51,493 bases of DNA, taken from positions 1 to 51,493 of the forward strand of contig JAJFBJ010000017.1 of assembly GCA_020697375.1 (NCBI GenBank). Direction: 5' to 3'. Made by a program: the position numbers and the translations under genes. Shown piece after piece: positions 1 to 8,381 of this stretch (the first letter of the stretch is position 1; each line of letters begins with the position of its first letter). This stretch comes from Nitrospira sp. (GTDB taxonomy: Bacteria > Nitrospirota > Nitrospiria > Nitrospirales > Nitrospiraceae). Under the pieces are notes generated by a model. That model saw only the letters and a program-made list of their open reading frames with translations. It had not been told where the DNA came from and did no database searches.

Positions 1-609
1 ACGACCAAAGACCATCATTGGCCTGGAGAGGATAGTCTGGCGCAGCAGACCGGCATTCCCGTCATTCGAACAGAACGAGGCGGTTCCATCACTTACCATG
101 GCCCTGGTCAGCTGATCGGATATCCCATTCTTCGTCTGTCCGACTACTGCGCCGGGCCTAAACTGTATGTCCACCGGCTGGAAGATATCCTCATTGCCAC
201 CCTGGCCGAGTGGGGAATCAAGGGCCATCGCTTGGACCGTCTGCCGGGCGTGTGGGTCGGGCTGAACAGGCCGGCGAAAATCGCCTCGATAGGCCTGCGC
301 ATTTCCCAGGGCATCACCACGCATGGTTTTGCGTTGAACGTATCCATGAATCTGACGCCATTTTCTCATATCGTGTCTTGCGGGATTGCCGACTGCCGCG
401 TCACTTCTATGGCCGAGCTCTTAGGGACTTTCCCCGAACTGAGCGCCGTACAGCAACGGGTCGCTGCCGGCTTTGCCGAACGATTCGATCTCACCTGGGT
501 GGAAACAATGAGTCCGGAGCGATTCCTGTCCGTTGCCGAAGACAACGGTTCTCTCCTGACTCTCCACAGCCATGCGCAAATCGGCCATAAGGAGCGAGGC
601 GATGCATGA
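1..609 (+). CDS. lipB: Octanoyltransferase LipB (5' end outside window)
   Basis: LipB moves the octanoyl group from acyl-carrier protein to lipoyl-dependent enzymes, the first step of protein lipoylation, in the cytoplasm. The frame is open from base 1. It carries the family signature RGGSITYHGPGQLIGYPI at about residues 27-44 of the visible part, and later the GIT-HGFALNV stretch typical of the acyl-pocket region. About 202 residues are visible, so only a short N-terminus is missing. The TGA stop overlaps the start of the downstream dehydrogenase gene, which implies translational coupling. The family assignment is secure. Confidence 0.93.
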   Translation, partial: TTKDHHWPGEDSLAQQTGIPVIRTERGGSITYHGPGQLIGYPILRLSDYCAGPKLYVHRLEDILIATLAEWGIKGHRLDRLPGVWVGLNRPAKIASIGLRISQGITTHGFALNVSMNLTPFSHIVSCGIADCRVTSMAELLGTFPELSAVQQRVAAGFAERFDLTWVETMSPERFLSVAEDNGSLLTLHSHAQIGHKERGDA

Positions 610-1858
610 ACTCGATACCCACACGTTCCGCCTTGCCGTCGCCCAATTCAATGAGGCGGCAGAGGCGATGCACCTGGACGCCAACCTGCGCCAACGACTG
701 ACCCTGCCGCAGCGGTCGCTGATCGTGAGCGTACCTGTAATGATGGACAATGGACGCGTGGAAGTGTTCACCGGTTATCGTGTCCAGCATGACTCGGCGC
801 GTGGCCCCTCGAAGGGAGGCATTCGCTATCATCCTGCCGTCAATCTCGGAGAAGTTGCCGCGCTATCCATGTGGATGACCTGGAAATGCGCACTGGCCGA
901 CTTACCTTACGGCGGAGCCAAGGGCGGCGTGAAAGTGGATCCCAAACAATTGAGTCGAGGAGAACTCCAACGCCTCACGCGCCGATACGCGGCGGAGATT
1001 TTCCCATTGATTGGTCCCGATAAGGACGTTCCTGCTCCGGATGTGGGGACGGACCAGCAGATCATGGCATGGATCATGGACACCTACAGTCAACAAGTCG
1101 GTTATGCCGTGCAGGGTGTCGTCACAGGTAAGCCGCTTTCCATCGGCGGCAGTCTTGGCCGCGAAGAGGCGACCGGGCGTGGGGTAGTGTATGTCACCCT
1201 GGAGGCGCTGCGTCATATGAAAATAGGCGTGGAAAACGCCACCGTTGCGATTCAAGGCTTCGGCAATGTGGGGTCCCACACGGCTTTGATCATGCAGCAG
1301 GCCGGCGTGCGGGTGGTGGCGGTGAGCGACGTAACGGGTGGGATTTACAATCCCAAGGGCCTGGACATCCCGGAGCTCCTTCGGCGTTATCGGGAGCATC
1401 GCCAGCCGCTTCGCGACCACAGGCCCGGCGAATCCATCACCAATGAGGAATTACTTCAACTGGACTGTACCGTTCTGATTCCCGCCGCGCTCTCCGAGCA
1501 AATCACTGGTATCAATGCACCCGGATTGCGATGCCGAATTCTGGCAGAGGGCGCGAACGGGCCCACGACATTGGAGGCTGATCGGATTCTCAACGACAAG
1601 GGCATTTTCACCATTCCCGACATTCTGGCGAATTCGGGCGGTGTCATCGTGTCGTATTTTGAATGGGTGCAGGACGTGCAACGCTTCTTCTGGAAAGCCA
1701 CGGACATACAAGAACGACTCCAAGATATCATCACCAATGCGTTCCATAGGACATTGCACTTTTCCATCGAGAAACGCACGACGATGCGGATGGCGGCGCT
1801 GATGTCCGGTATCGACAAGGTGGCCCAAGCCCATCTTCAACGTGGACTCTATCCTTGA
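602..1858 (+). CDS. Glutamate dehydrogenase (Glu/Leu/Phe/Val dehydrogenase family)
   Basis: This 418-residue enzyme interconverts glutamate and 2-oxoglutarate plus ammonia with NAD(P). GPSKGG (Lys71) and PYGGAKGG (catalytic-type Lys107) form the substrate site, APDVGT (Asp147) follows, and the Rossmann motif GFGNVG is at 219-224. I chose the ATG at 602 because AAGGAG lies 7 bases upstream and because it overlaps the lipB stop. An ATG 30 bases earlier is in frame but has no good ribosome site. The length is normal for the family. In an ammonia-linked nitrifier it could assimilate ammonium, but cofactor preference cannot be read from the sequence. No terminator is obvious after the stop. Confidence 0.92.
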   Translation: MHELDTHTFRLAVAQFNEAAEAMHLDANLRQRLTLPQRSLIVSVPVMMDNGRVEVFTGYRVQHDSARGPSKGGIRYHPAVNLGEVAALSMWMTWKCALADLPYGGAKGGVKVDPKQLSRGELQRLTRRYAAEIFPLIGPDKDVPAPDVGTDQQIMAWIMDTYSQQVGYAVQGVVTGKPLSIGGSLGREEATGRGVVYVTLEALRHMKIGVENATVAIQGFGNVGSHTALIMQQAGVRVVAVSDVTGGIYNPKGLDIPELLRRYREHRQPLRDHRPGESITNEELLQLDCTVLIPAALSEQITGINAPGLRCRILAEGANGPTTLEADRILNDKGIFTIPDILANSGGVIVSYFEWVQDVQRFFWKATDIQERLQDIITNAFHRTLHFSIEKRTTMRMAALMSGIDKVAQAHLQRGLYP

Positions 1859-2137
1859 TGGAACCTGTTCGCAAGGCTCTGCTTCTGTTCTACCTTGACA
1901 TGATACAGGCTCCGGACGTTGCTTGAACTCGGACGGCAGATCTCCTTGACTGTTCACGGTGCGGAGGGTTGAGGAGTCGCTCCGGCGAGACAACAGCAGT
2001 GGACACTCAGCGCCGTGGACGGTTTTGTCGAGTATACCCTGTCTCATGGACTGGCTGGCAGGCTTGCGGTTCCCCTTCCGGAACGGTAAGGTTGCAGAAG
2101 CGACCATTAACTGCCATGACCGCTATCGATCAAGACC
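1859..2137. other. Intergenic region after the glutamate dehydrogenase gene
   Basis: 279 bases without a convincing gene. Two overlapping short plus-strand frames starting near 1959 and 1969 have no ribosome site and Arg/Ser/Cys-rich translations typical of non-coding DNA. I see no clear hairpin terminator or promoter. Confidence 0.5.
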
Positions 2138-2437
2138 ATGTCCATGAGCCACGAATCAGTCGCGCAATTGTGGGACACCCATAGCCACGAAGACTGGCCT
2201 CGTTTCTCCAGCCCCCACGAAGGGCAACTGATGACATTAGATACGGTCATCGGTGGATGCGCGGTATTTTACCTCGACGGGGAAGATAAACTGGACGGCC
2301 AGCGTGTCGCCATCCTCGAAGACTGCGTAGCCGATCTCGATACGTTGCTCGACGATCTTACCGAAGATAGCCTGGCCTATTTTACCCGTCTTCGGCGACT
2401 GGCAACGGCACTCGTTCGATCCAGCCGGCCGGACTAG
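2138..2437 (+). CDS. Hypothetical acidic small protein
   Basis: This is a 99-residue product with no family I recognise. It is acidic in the middle (an LDTLLDDLTEDS stretch near residues 68-79) and has a short basic C-terminal helix. It has no signal peptide or membrane segment. The start is uncertain: two in-frame ATGs lie 6 bases apart at 2138 and 2144, and neither has a clear Shine-Dalgarno. The amino-acid composition looks like a real protein, but the translation-start evidence is weak. Confidence 0.5.
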   Translation: MSMSHESVAQLWDTHSHEDWPRFSSPHEGQLMTLDTVIGGCAVFYLDGEDKLDGQRVAILEDCVADLDTLLDDLTEDSLAYFTRLRRLATALVRSSRPD

Positions 2438-2839
2438 AGGTGAGCGCAGCTGATTATCGGTGGATGGTCCATGGTTCCCTCCGCCGTAACGGCATTGCCT
2501 ACCCGTGACAAGCTTGATCGACAAATGCGCCATGCGTCCATGCCTTGACTCCTACGTAGACCTCCATCTGCCGATGCAGGCCGCACATGACCGATCTGTA
2601 CGACCTCAATCACGCAGCAGTCGTTTGAGGGACGCGCTGCATTGAACCGGGATCGCTCCATCGGCGGCTGAAAGCCATATATCCTGGAAAGCCTGGAATG
2701 GGACTGGCTGGTCATTCAGCACCTTGAAAGTCAGGCGGCTCGTTAGATAAAATGCGTCGTTGTTTGAATCATCCCACCGATATTCGGCACCCACCCTCGA
2801 CACCATATGCGTGTGAGGACCTGTTCCAAGGAGGCAGTC
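2438..2839. other. Intergenic region, about 400 bases
   Basis: Nothing firmly supported lies here. A 66-codon minus-strand frame (2606-2806) has a protein-like composition (for example FQAFQDIWLSAADGAIPV). It lacks a ribosome site and runs head-on into the next gene's leader. It could be a gene remnant. Confidence 0.4.
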
Positions 2840-3370
2840 ATGATGCAGCGGAAGCGGGCGTTCACAGCCTTAATGGCAACGATGGGCTTTTTCTGCCACA
2901 TGGCCACACTGGGCGCCGAACCGTATGAGCTCAGCAAGAATGACTTGACTGATCCTAAGGGAATTTCCAGCCAAGACGTCTCCTTGTTCGGCGTCAAGCT
3001 GGGAGACGACGAAGGGAAGGCGCTCGACGTGCTGGTAAACGAAAAGATTCCAGGCATCAAGGCAGAACAAGAGGCGACGTTTATTTTTCTTCTCGATCAA
3101 CGGAAGCCCACGGGACCGATGGCAGGCGTTCGGGTACAGGACGGCAAAGTCGATCTCATTTTCATCAACAACCGATTTGCCTACAAGACGAGAGGAATAT
3201 TCAGGAATGTGCTGAACAGTGAAAGCCCGGATGACGTGCGTAAGATTTTAGGCAAGGAAGATTACGGAGACGAGAACGTCATGGGCGCGGTGCTAGCCTA
3301 CGACAAGCAGGGCTTTCAGGTGAATTACCTCGGCAAGGACATCAACGTGGAATTTGCGCCGCCCAGATAA
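2840..3370 (+). CDS. Secreted hypothetical protein
   Basis: This is a 176-residue product of unknown function. It starts with a clear signal peptide: basic MMQRKR, a hydrophobic core, and probable cleavage after a Leu-Gly-Ala stretch near residue 28. The mature part is a mixed alpha/beta domain without cysteines. Start choice: AAGGAGG at 2828-2834 precedes tandem ATGs at 2840 and 2843. A longer in-frame start at 2807 would put charged residues before the signal and lacks a ribosome site. It is convergent with the carboxypeptidase gene and separated from it by a hairpin. It is probably periplasmic. Confidence 0.75.
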   Translation: MMQRKRAFTALMATMGFFCHMATLGAEPYELSKNDLTDPKGISSQDVSLFGVKLGDDEGKALDVLVNEKIPGIKAEQEATFIFLLDQRKPTGPMAGVRVQDGKVDLIFINNRFAYKTRGIFRNVLNSESPDDVRKILGKEDYGDENVMGAVLAYDKQGFQVNYLGKDINVEFAPPR

Positions 3371-3386
3371 ACCTCCTTCATCTGTC

Positions 3387-3414
3387 GAGATCGCGCATGC
3401 TGTTCCGCGATCTC
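3387..3414. terminator. Perfect 9-bp inverted repeat between convergent genes
   Basis: GAGATCGCG and CGCGATCTC pair perfectly around a 10-base loop, 17 bases after the stop at 3370 and before the convergent stop at 3499. No T-run follows on either strand, so it is terminator-like or a transcript-end stabiliser rather than a classic intrinsic terminator. Confidence 0.5.
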
Positions 3415-3498
3415 CTTGGCCAGCCAGATCTACCCTCTCCATCCTTCATCAGATTAGGACCCGCTTAATTTGTTACGGCCTGGCGACGAAGCAACAGG

Positions 3499-4428
3499 CT
3501 ATTGCGCGGGAACGGCACGACCGGACCCCAGCCGAAGGCCGTAATTGATCAGGCTGGTCGCGGTGTTCCAGCGGCGCTTGGAATTGAGGATGACGAGCAG
3601 CAGGTCATTACCATTCTGCGAGACTTTGGCTATAAGGCACCGGCCGGCCTTGGAAGTGAAACCGGTCTTGACGCCTTGTACGCCTGGAATCCGTCCCAGA
3701 AGACGGTTGGTATTGCGCAGGACGTACACACGATGTCCATTGATCGGCATGATGATTTCTCGTTCTTCACTAACCAATTCCTTGAAGATAGGATGGCGCA
3801 AGGCGACTTCACTGAGTTTTGCGAGGTCTTCAGCCGTCGAATAATGTTCGGGAGCATCAAAACCGCACGCATTGCTGAAATGGGTATTGGGCAATTCGAG
3901 CGCAGCGGCTTTTGCATTCATGAGATCCACAAAACGCGCTTCGTCTCCGCCGACATGTTCGCTCGCCGCCAAACAAGCGTCATTGGCAGACACAATGAGC
4001 ATAGCCTTCAGCAAATCTCCCAATCGAAAGATTTGGCCCGTCCGCAAACGCAGGTGGGTCTTGTGCGCACGCGCGGCCTTTGTGCTGACGGTGACCTCAT
4101 CGTTGAGGTGGCCATACTCCAGGATGACCAGCGCGGACATGATCTTAGTCAAGCTGGCTGGAGATAGCTTCTTTCCGCTTTCAAACTGGTAGAGGGTCGT
4201 CCCGCTTTTCAGTTCTTTAAGCAAAATGCTGTGGGCCGGAACATGCCGCCATCGGAGAGTATGATGCGCTTGCCTGGCAGAGGGTACCGGCCAGGGGTCG
4301 AAGGGAACCGTAATGACTTCATCGTCCACATCGCTGTCGATCGCAGATGCCTCATTGCTCCATATGGCCGAAAGAAACACCAGGATTCCAGCGGCCAAGA
4401 TCGACAGGACACCTTGTGGGTATTTCAT
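3499..4428 (-). CDS. D-alanyl-D-alanine carboxypeptidase (PBP5/6 family, peptidase S11)
   Basis: Serine peptidase that removes the terminal D-Ala from peptidoglycan pentapeptides in the periplasm. This 309-residue protein has a signal peptide (cleavage after about Ala29). It carries the three penicillin-binding motifs in order: SLTK (SxxK nucleophile, near residue 92), SAN (SxN, near 147) and KTGFTS (KTG, near 255). It lacks the long C-terminal beta domain and amphipathic anchor of E. coli DacA, so it is a short, possibly soluble form. It starts at an ATG and stands as a single gene convergent with the secreted hypothetical upstream. The assignment is firm; the paralogue (DacA, C or D) cannot be told. 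Confidence 0.9.
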   Translation of the reverse strand: MKYPQGVLSILAAGILVFLSAIWSNEASAIDSDVDDEVITVPFDPWPVPSARQAHHTLRWRHVPAHSILLKELKSGTTLYQFESGKKLSPASLTKIMSALVILEYGHLNDEVTVSTKAARAHKTHLRLRTGQIFRLGDLLKAMLIVSANDACLAASEHVGGDEARFVDLMNAKAAALELPNTHFSNACGFDAPEHYSTAEDLAKLSEVALRHPIFKELVSEEREIIMPINGHRVYVLRNTNRLLGRIPGVQGVKTGFTSKAGRCLIAKVSQNGNDLLLVILNSKRRWNTATSLINYGLRLGSGRAVPAQ

Positions 4429-4474
4429 GCAGGCGTATGTGGCTTTCTCGTGATGCGCCGATTATTTCGGGCCT

Positions 4475-4663
4475 TCACAGGGTATAGGTTTCTCGCACCT
4501 TTGAGCCGCGCAGGCTGCTTTCAATCACCTTGTGAAAGAATCGGAGCAAATCCGCGAGGTCGATCCAGAATCCGCAATTCAAACAACGCGCGTACAGTCG
4601 CCGGTTGATGAGCGTGTAGTGGCGCTCCACCATCATAAAGCCTTTGCACTTCAAGCAATGCAT
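4475..4663 (-). CDS. Small zinc-ribbon-like protein
   Basis: This 62-residue product has two CxxC pairs (CLKC near residue 3 and CLNC near residue 28) spaced as in a zinc ribbon, followed by a basic amphipathic helix. I chose the internal ATG that begins MHCLKC. The frame can be extended upstream to a GTG at 4711, but that adds a Cys/Arg-rich stretch and no ribosome site. The function is unknown; such mini-ribbons often bind RNA or protein partners. Confidence 0.55.
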   Translation of the reverse strand: MHCLKCKGFMMVERHYTLINRRLYARCLNCGFWIDLADLLRFFHKVIESSLRGSKVRETYTL

Positions 4664-4741
4664 GATCCGACCGGCGTCCCTTCGACATGATTTCTTGCAC
4701 GCGCAACACACCTCAAACCGAAACGCACGTCGTCACACTGT

Positions 4742-5029
4742 TTAGCGGAGACGATTAAGGATGAGCGCAAGGCAGCCGGCCAATAACCCGCCCCCGAAGA
4801 TCGTCGTGCCGAAGGAGAGGACTGCGCCCGGACCAGCAACTTGGCTGGCCCCGGAAATCAGGTCGCGCACCCCGCCTTGCACCATCAAGACTGCCAAGGT
4901 CATGAGGCAGCCCATGCAAAACCACCACAAAAACGCTCGCACGAACCCCCACGATTCGATGCTTGAAAACAGCGCGACCGCTTTGTCCGACAGCGTTTTG
5001 ACTCTAGCCGAGCCCTGCCAAGCTGTCAA
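4742..5029 (-). CDS. Small inner-membrane hypothetical protein
   Basis: This protein of up to 95 residues has two predicted membrane helices: one containing FLWWFCMGCLMTLAVLMVQ (about 34-52) and a Gly-rich one at the C-terminus (about 70-92). A short amphipathic segment precedes them. The only far-upstream start is a TTG at 5029 with a weak AGGGCAG site; a GTG about 30 codons in is an alternative. I do not recognise the family. Confidence 0.5.
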   Translation of the reverse strand: MTAWQGSARVKTLSDKAVALFSSIESWGFVRAFLWWFCMGCLMTLAVLMVQGGVRDLISGASQVAGPGAVLSFGTTIFGGGLLAGCLALILNRLR

Positions 5030-5085
5030 GCAATCTGCCCTGTCTTACTCGTTCGGTCAAACCTGGTTCGAACATGAGCCGGCCG

Positions 5086-6252
5086 CTATTCCTGGGCGCG
5101 GGTTCCCGGAATCTGATTTTTCCATCCGCGATGCAAAAAGACCGACACCGTACCCGCGCCATTATCAGCCGTCACCAGACCGGGAACTTCTACATTGTCT
5201 GCCGAGACCCGATAACTGGCCACTGCGAATGGCCCGGATTTCGTCCGGTAATTCCTCGGCGGATAGTTGAATGTGCCGTCTCCGCGTCCGAAGAGAATCG
5301 ACATGTCGGTCGACTGGAGATTGACGATGGCCACATCGGCGATATGATCGCCGTCGAAATCACGTGCCATGCCGAAATTCGGACTGGCGTCGGCTCCGAA
5401 ATCCTTCCCGGCTTGAAAAGTTGCATTGCCATTGCCGAGAAATGTAGTGAAGCTGTCTCCCTCCCCGTTGATCACGAGGAGATCAAGCATTCGATCATTG
5501 TTGAAATCAGCAAAGCTTACGCCCAAGGGACGTCTTCCGGTCTTGTAATCTTTCGGCTCTCGAAACGTCCCGTCACCGTTGCCTATCCAGAGTGATACAG
5601 CGCTCAACATCGGTCCTCCATACGTCACAATCATGTCCGGCTTGTCATCCTGATTGAGATCCTTGAGGGCCACGGATGTCGGCGTATCTCCATACTCGTA
5701 CTGCGCGGTGGGCCGGAAGGCTCCGCCGGCGCTTCCGAGAAAGATTTTGATCTTATCGTTGCGTAAAGCTACGGCCAGATCAGGATGGCCATCGCCGTTG
5801 ACGTCCTCACTTGCAACTGACACAGGCGAACGATGGACCGGATACTGCGCCCCTTCTTCAAATGTCCCATTCGCCCGGCCATATAGGATCGACACCTGAT
5901 CACTGCCGGAACAGGCCAGGACAAGATCGAGGTATCCGTCATGGTTAAAATCGTTGACCGCCAACGAACGCGGTTCCTGGCAGACTTTGATTTGAACCTG
6001 ATCACGAAACGTCCCATCCCCATTGCCGAACAGGACTGAAATCGTGTTGCTCGAAATATTCGTGGTAATGAGGTCAGTGATTTGATCGTGATTGAAATCG
6101 GCCGTGGTGACGGTGGTTGGATTCTTGCCGACCGGATAACTGGCAAAATAGTAAAAAGGATCCGGGGGGACATACGGATCGGATTTCGAACAGGCGGCCA
6201 GCACAAGCCAACCGGCCAACAGCGCGAAACAGAAGCGGACCATCGCTGGCAT
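5086..6252 (-). CDS. FG-GAP/VCBS-repeat lipoprotein, probable seven-bladed propeller
   Basis: An exported lipoprotein: the N-terminus MPAMVRFCFALLAGWLVLAAC ends in a lipobox with Cys about 21 residues from the chosen ATG. Two other starts (6279, 6243) are possible. The rest is seven tandem repeats of about 50 residues, most with a D-x-N-x-D-x-x-x-D Ca-binding loop (DFNHDQITDL, DFNHDGYLDL, DVNGDGHPDL, DLNQDDKPDM, DFNNDRMLDL, DFDGDHIADV) followed by LFGNGDGTF-like segments. The seventh is degenerate. This is the integrin-alpha-like beta-propeller fold. It is likely a surface or periplasmic binding protein with unknown ligand. It is transcribed alone. Confidence 0.82.
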   Translation of the reverse strand: MPAMVRFCFALLAGWLVLAACSKSDPYVPPDPFYYFASYPVGKNPTTVTTADFNHDQITDLITTNISSNTISVLFGNGDGTFRDQVQIKVCQEPRSLAVNDFNHDGYLDLVLACSGSDQVSILYGRANGTFEEGAQYPVHRSPVSVASEDVNGDGHPDLAVALRNDKIKIFLGSAGGAFRPTAQYEYGDTPTSVALKDLNQDDKPDMIVTYGGPMLSAVSLWIGNGDGTFREPKDYKTGRRPLGVSFADFNNDRMLDLLVINGEGDSFTTFLGNGNATFQAGKDFGADASPNFGMARDFDGDHIADVAIVNLQSTDMSILFGRGDGTFNYPPRNYRTKSGPFAVASYRVSADNVEVPGLVTADNGAGTVSVFLHRGWKNQIPGTRAQE

Positions 6253-6522
6253 CCTGATTTTCCATCGGCTGCCGGTCATATCGATCTCGTGGGAAAATGC
6301 ATGACATGTCGGCTAAGTCCATGCTTCGCCGCTCCCGGTTCCTCAGGCGTTGAGCGGAGTATACAGAGGCCCATCTCGCTTGGCAACGCGACGAACCTCC
6401 ACCAGGACATGCCGGCCGGATAAGTGGTACGCCGAATGGGCAGATGCGGCATAGGCCATTCACCCCTTTGAAAATCTGTGGCCCCTTAGGCTACAATGCC
6501 GCCAAGTGTTGAGGAGGTATCC

Positions 6523-6843
6523 ATGAGCAAGAAAGTCCAGATGCCCTTATCGATGTACGGCGTAGCGGAAGTCTTGAAGTGGTGTATCGATCGTAATAAC
6601 GGACGCGTGGCCGGCGTCGATACGGAAGGCTTCAAGAAAATGCAATCCCTGCTATCTGAAAAGCCGACTTCCAATGATTATTTGGCGTTAGACCAGTTTT
6701 GGAAGAAGCAGGTTGTATTGGATCTCACCGAAGATGAAGTGTCCATCATCGACCGTTGTCTCTATGACATTCCCAACCTGGACAACGAACCGCTCCCGCA
6801 AATTCGTCACAAATTTTGGCCAAACGTCGTCGCCTCTCACTAG
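6523..6843 (+). CDS. Hypothetical cytosolic protein
   Basis: This 106-residue protein belongs to no family I can name. GAGGAGG just upstream of the ATG at 6523 gives a strong ribosome site and fixes the start; an earlier in-frame ATG at 6496 has none. The sequence is rich in aromatic and charged residues, mainly helical, with no export signal. It is single-gene and is followed by a strong hairpin. Confidence 0.72.
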   Translation: MSKKVQMPLSMYGVAEVLKWCIDRNNGRVAGVDTEGFKKMQSLLSEKPTSNDYLALDQFWKKQVVLDLTEDEVSIIDRCLYDIPNLDNEPLPQIRHKFWPNVVASH

Positions 6844-6870
6844 AGGCCGGCTTTCCGACCAACATGACGA

Positions 6871-6903
6871 GTGACCCACAGATATTCGCTATTTGTGGGT
6901 CAC
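6871..6903. terminator. 10-bp inverted repeat between convergent genes
   Basis: GTGACCCACA and TGTGGGTCAC pair perfectly across a 13-base loop. It lies 28 bases after the stop at 6843 and before the convergent stop at 7026. No T-tract follows, but position and stability suggest a bidirectional transcription end. Confidence 0.55.
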
Positions 6904-7025
6904 CCCTTGCCGCCCCATTCTGATGTTCCGCAACAGCCTTGACTCTCCGGACTCGTATCGCAATATCTACAGGTCTTACCAGGATGCGTCGGGCGAAGGG
7001 GAGTTATGGTTTCTCAATGGATGGT

Positions 7026-8021
7026 CTAGAGCGATCCTTCTCCCTTGAGGAACTTCCTGAATCGCCCCATGAGCTCGGCGCCGAGAGTGCCGCCCTCTGG
7101 TTTTTTGCTGTCGGGGTCGCTGAAGTGTGAGCGGATTTCTTCGAGCCTCTTTTCCGCCTGCTCGTTGCCTTGAAGCCGTTTGGTTTTTTGCAAAGCCGTG
7201 TCGAAGGCGTCGAATGTGAGTTCATTATAGCCAAATGATCTGATACGCTTCACCGCTTTCATCATGGCCTGATTACGGAAGGTCGTGAGATGATCTGAAT
7301 CGACTTCTTTAAGCCCCAGCTTGCGGGCCCTTCGCTCCGCGGCCTTGCGGATGCCGCTGCGCACGAAATCAGGCGAGGTCTGCAAGCGCTTCCAGGCTTC
7401 GTCGCTCCAAGTAACCCGCTCCTGCGGCGCTTCCCACAATTGAATCGCCGTCTGTTCGTCAATCCTGATGAGGCCCTTTTCCCGCGCCGACTCTTCGGTA
7501 TCATGCCGGATCATACCGCTGACGAACTCCATGGCGATCGGCGGTGAGTCTTTGATCTTGTGTTGCAGCAACGCCAGCGCGCCTTCGGTCCACTCCAACG
7601 GCGGCAATTCTCGTTCGCGGATATCTCCCAAGGCTTCGACCTTCTCGAAAAGGTCGACGTTGACTTCCATATGCCCGCCCTTGCGGGCGATCTCGTCGGC
7701 AATCTGCTTGATCATCCCCCGCATGAATTCCGGCACGGCGACCAGGCGTTCCTTCGCGGCGGCAGTCCAGGGAAGCTCACCCTTGGCCATCTGATCGGCA
7801 GCCTCCGCCATGCCGCCTTCGCCGCCCATGGTCCCCATCATTTGGTTTTTGAACTGGTCAAGGATTTCTTCGGTGATTTCCGCGTAACCTAATTCACGCG
7901 CCTTCTTTTCGGCCAGGCGGCGAACCATGCCCCGCAAGAATATGGGAGCGCGCTCCATGCGTTTGAGCGCGCCTTCGCTCCATCGAACCTCTTGGGTTGT
8001 AGTGTCTGGTGACTCTGCCAC
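7026..8021 (-). CDS. Protein with four PCP_red-like helical repeats
   Basis: This 331-residue cytosolic protein is built from repeats of the small helical domain found at the C-terminus of the BchB/ChlB protochlorophyllide reductase subunit. Each has a W-[ST]-x-x-A start, a P-x-F-x-R-like middle and an A-E-x-x-A-x-x-x-G end: about 14-60, 84-130, 144-198 (divergent) and 205-255, then a charged tail. The start is a GTG preceded by AGGGGTG. It lies 12 bases after the ihfB-like gene and probably shares its transcript. No catalytic BchB parts are present, so it is not a chlorophyll enzyme. Function unknown; a binding or scaffold role is a guess. Confidence 0.78.
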   Translation of the reverse strand: MAESPDTTTQEVRWSEGALKRMERAPIFLRGMVRRLAEKKARELGYAEITEEILDQFKNQMMGTMGGEGGMAEAADQMAKGELPWTAAAKERLVAVPEFMRGMIKQIADEIARKGGHMEVNVDLFEKVEALGDIRERELPPLEWTEGALALLQHKIKDSPPIAMEFVSGMIRHDTEESAREKGLIRIDEQTAIQLWEAPQERVTWSDEAWKRLQTSPDFVRSGIRKAAERRARKLGLKEVDSDHLTTFRNQAMMKAVKRIRSFGYNELTFDAFDTALQKTKRLQGNEQAEKRLEEIRSHFSDPDSKKPEGGTLGAELMGRFRKFLKGEGSL

Positions 8022-8033
8022 GGTACACCCCTG

Positions 8034-8312
8034 TTACTTATTAAGTAGTTCCTTTAATTCTTTACCGGCCTTAAAGAACGGCACACGCTTGGCCGGTACG
8101 GCAACGGACGCCCCGGTCTTCGGGTTACGACCTTCCTTCATCCGTCTGGCGCGGAGCCGGAAACTGCCGAACCCTCTGATCTCCGTTTTGTTGCCGTTTC
8201 GGAGCGAATCGCGGATACAATCGAAGATCGTATTGACGACGATTTCAGCCTGGCGCTTCGTCAACGTCGTGACTTGCTCCGAAACCCGTTCGATAATCTG
8301 CGCTTTGGTCAT
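8034..8312 (-). CDS. Integration host factor / HU-family DNA-bending protein (IhfB-like)
   Basis: This 92-residue protein has the HU/IHF fold: an N-terminal helical dimer part (MTKAQIIERV), the beta-arm with GFGSFRLRARRMKEGRNPKTG, and the C-terminal helix. It bends DNA as a dimer. GAGGAGAGGG upstream fixes the ATG at 8312. Its position after cmk-rpsA-sppA resembles the cmk-rpsA-ihfB order of many bacteria, which favours IhfB over HU. A second HU-like gene lies at 32507. Confidence 0.85.
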   Translation of the reverse strand: MTKAQIIERVSEQVTTLTKRQAEIVVNTIFDCIRDSLRNGNKTEIRGFGSFRLRARRMKEGRNPKTGASVAVPAKRVPFFKAGKELKELLNK

Positions 8313-8381
8313 AATCCCTCTCCTCATGGGTGGGCTTACGCAAGACTCCTGCTGTATCGAATGCCGATGGCCGTCCACCGC

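Noticed and set aside
1959..2184. Two overlapping short plus-strand frames after the glutamate dehydrogenase gene
   Set aside because: They have no ribosome site, overlap each other, and show biased Arg/Ser/Cys composition.
2606..2806. Minus-strand 66-codon frame with protein-like composition
   Set aside because: There is no ribosome site, it overlaps the leader of the next gene head-on, and I recognise no homologue. It is kept as a possible remnant only.
7026..8021. Calling this a protochlorophyllide reductase subunit
   Set aside because: Only the small C-terminal helical domain is repeated. The catalytic nitrogenase-like domain is absent and no chlorophyll genes are in view.
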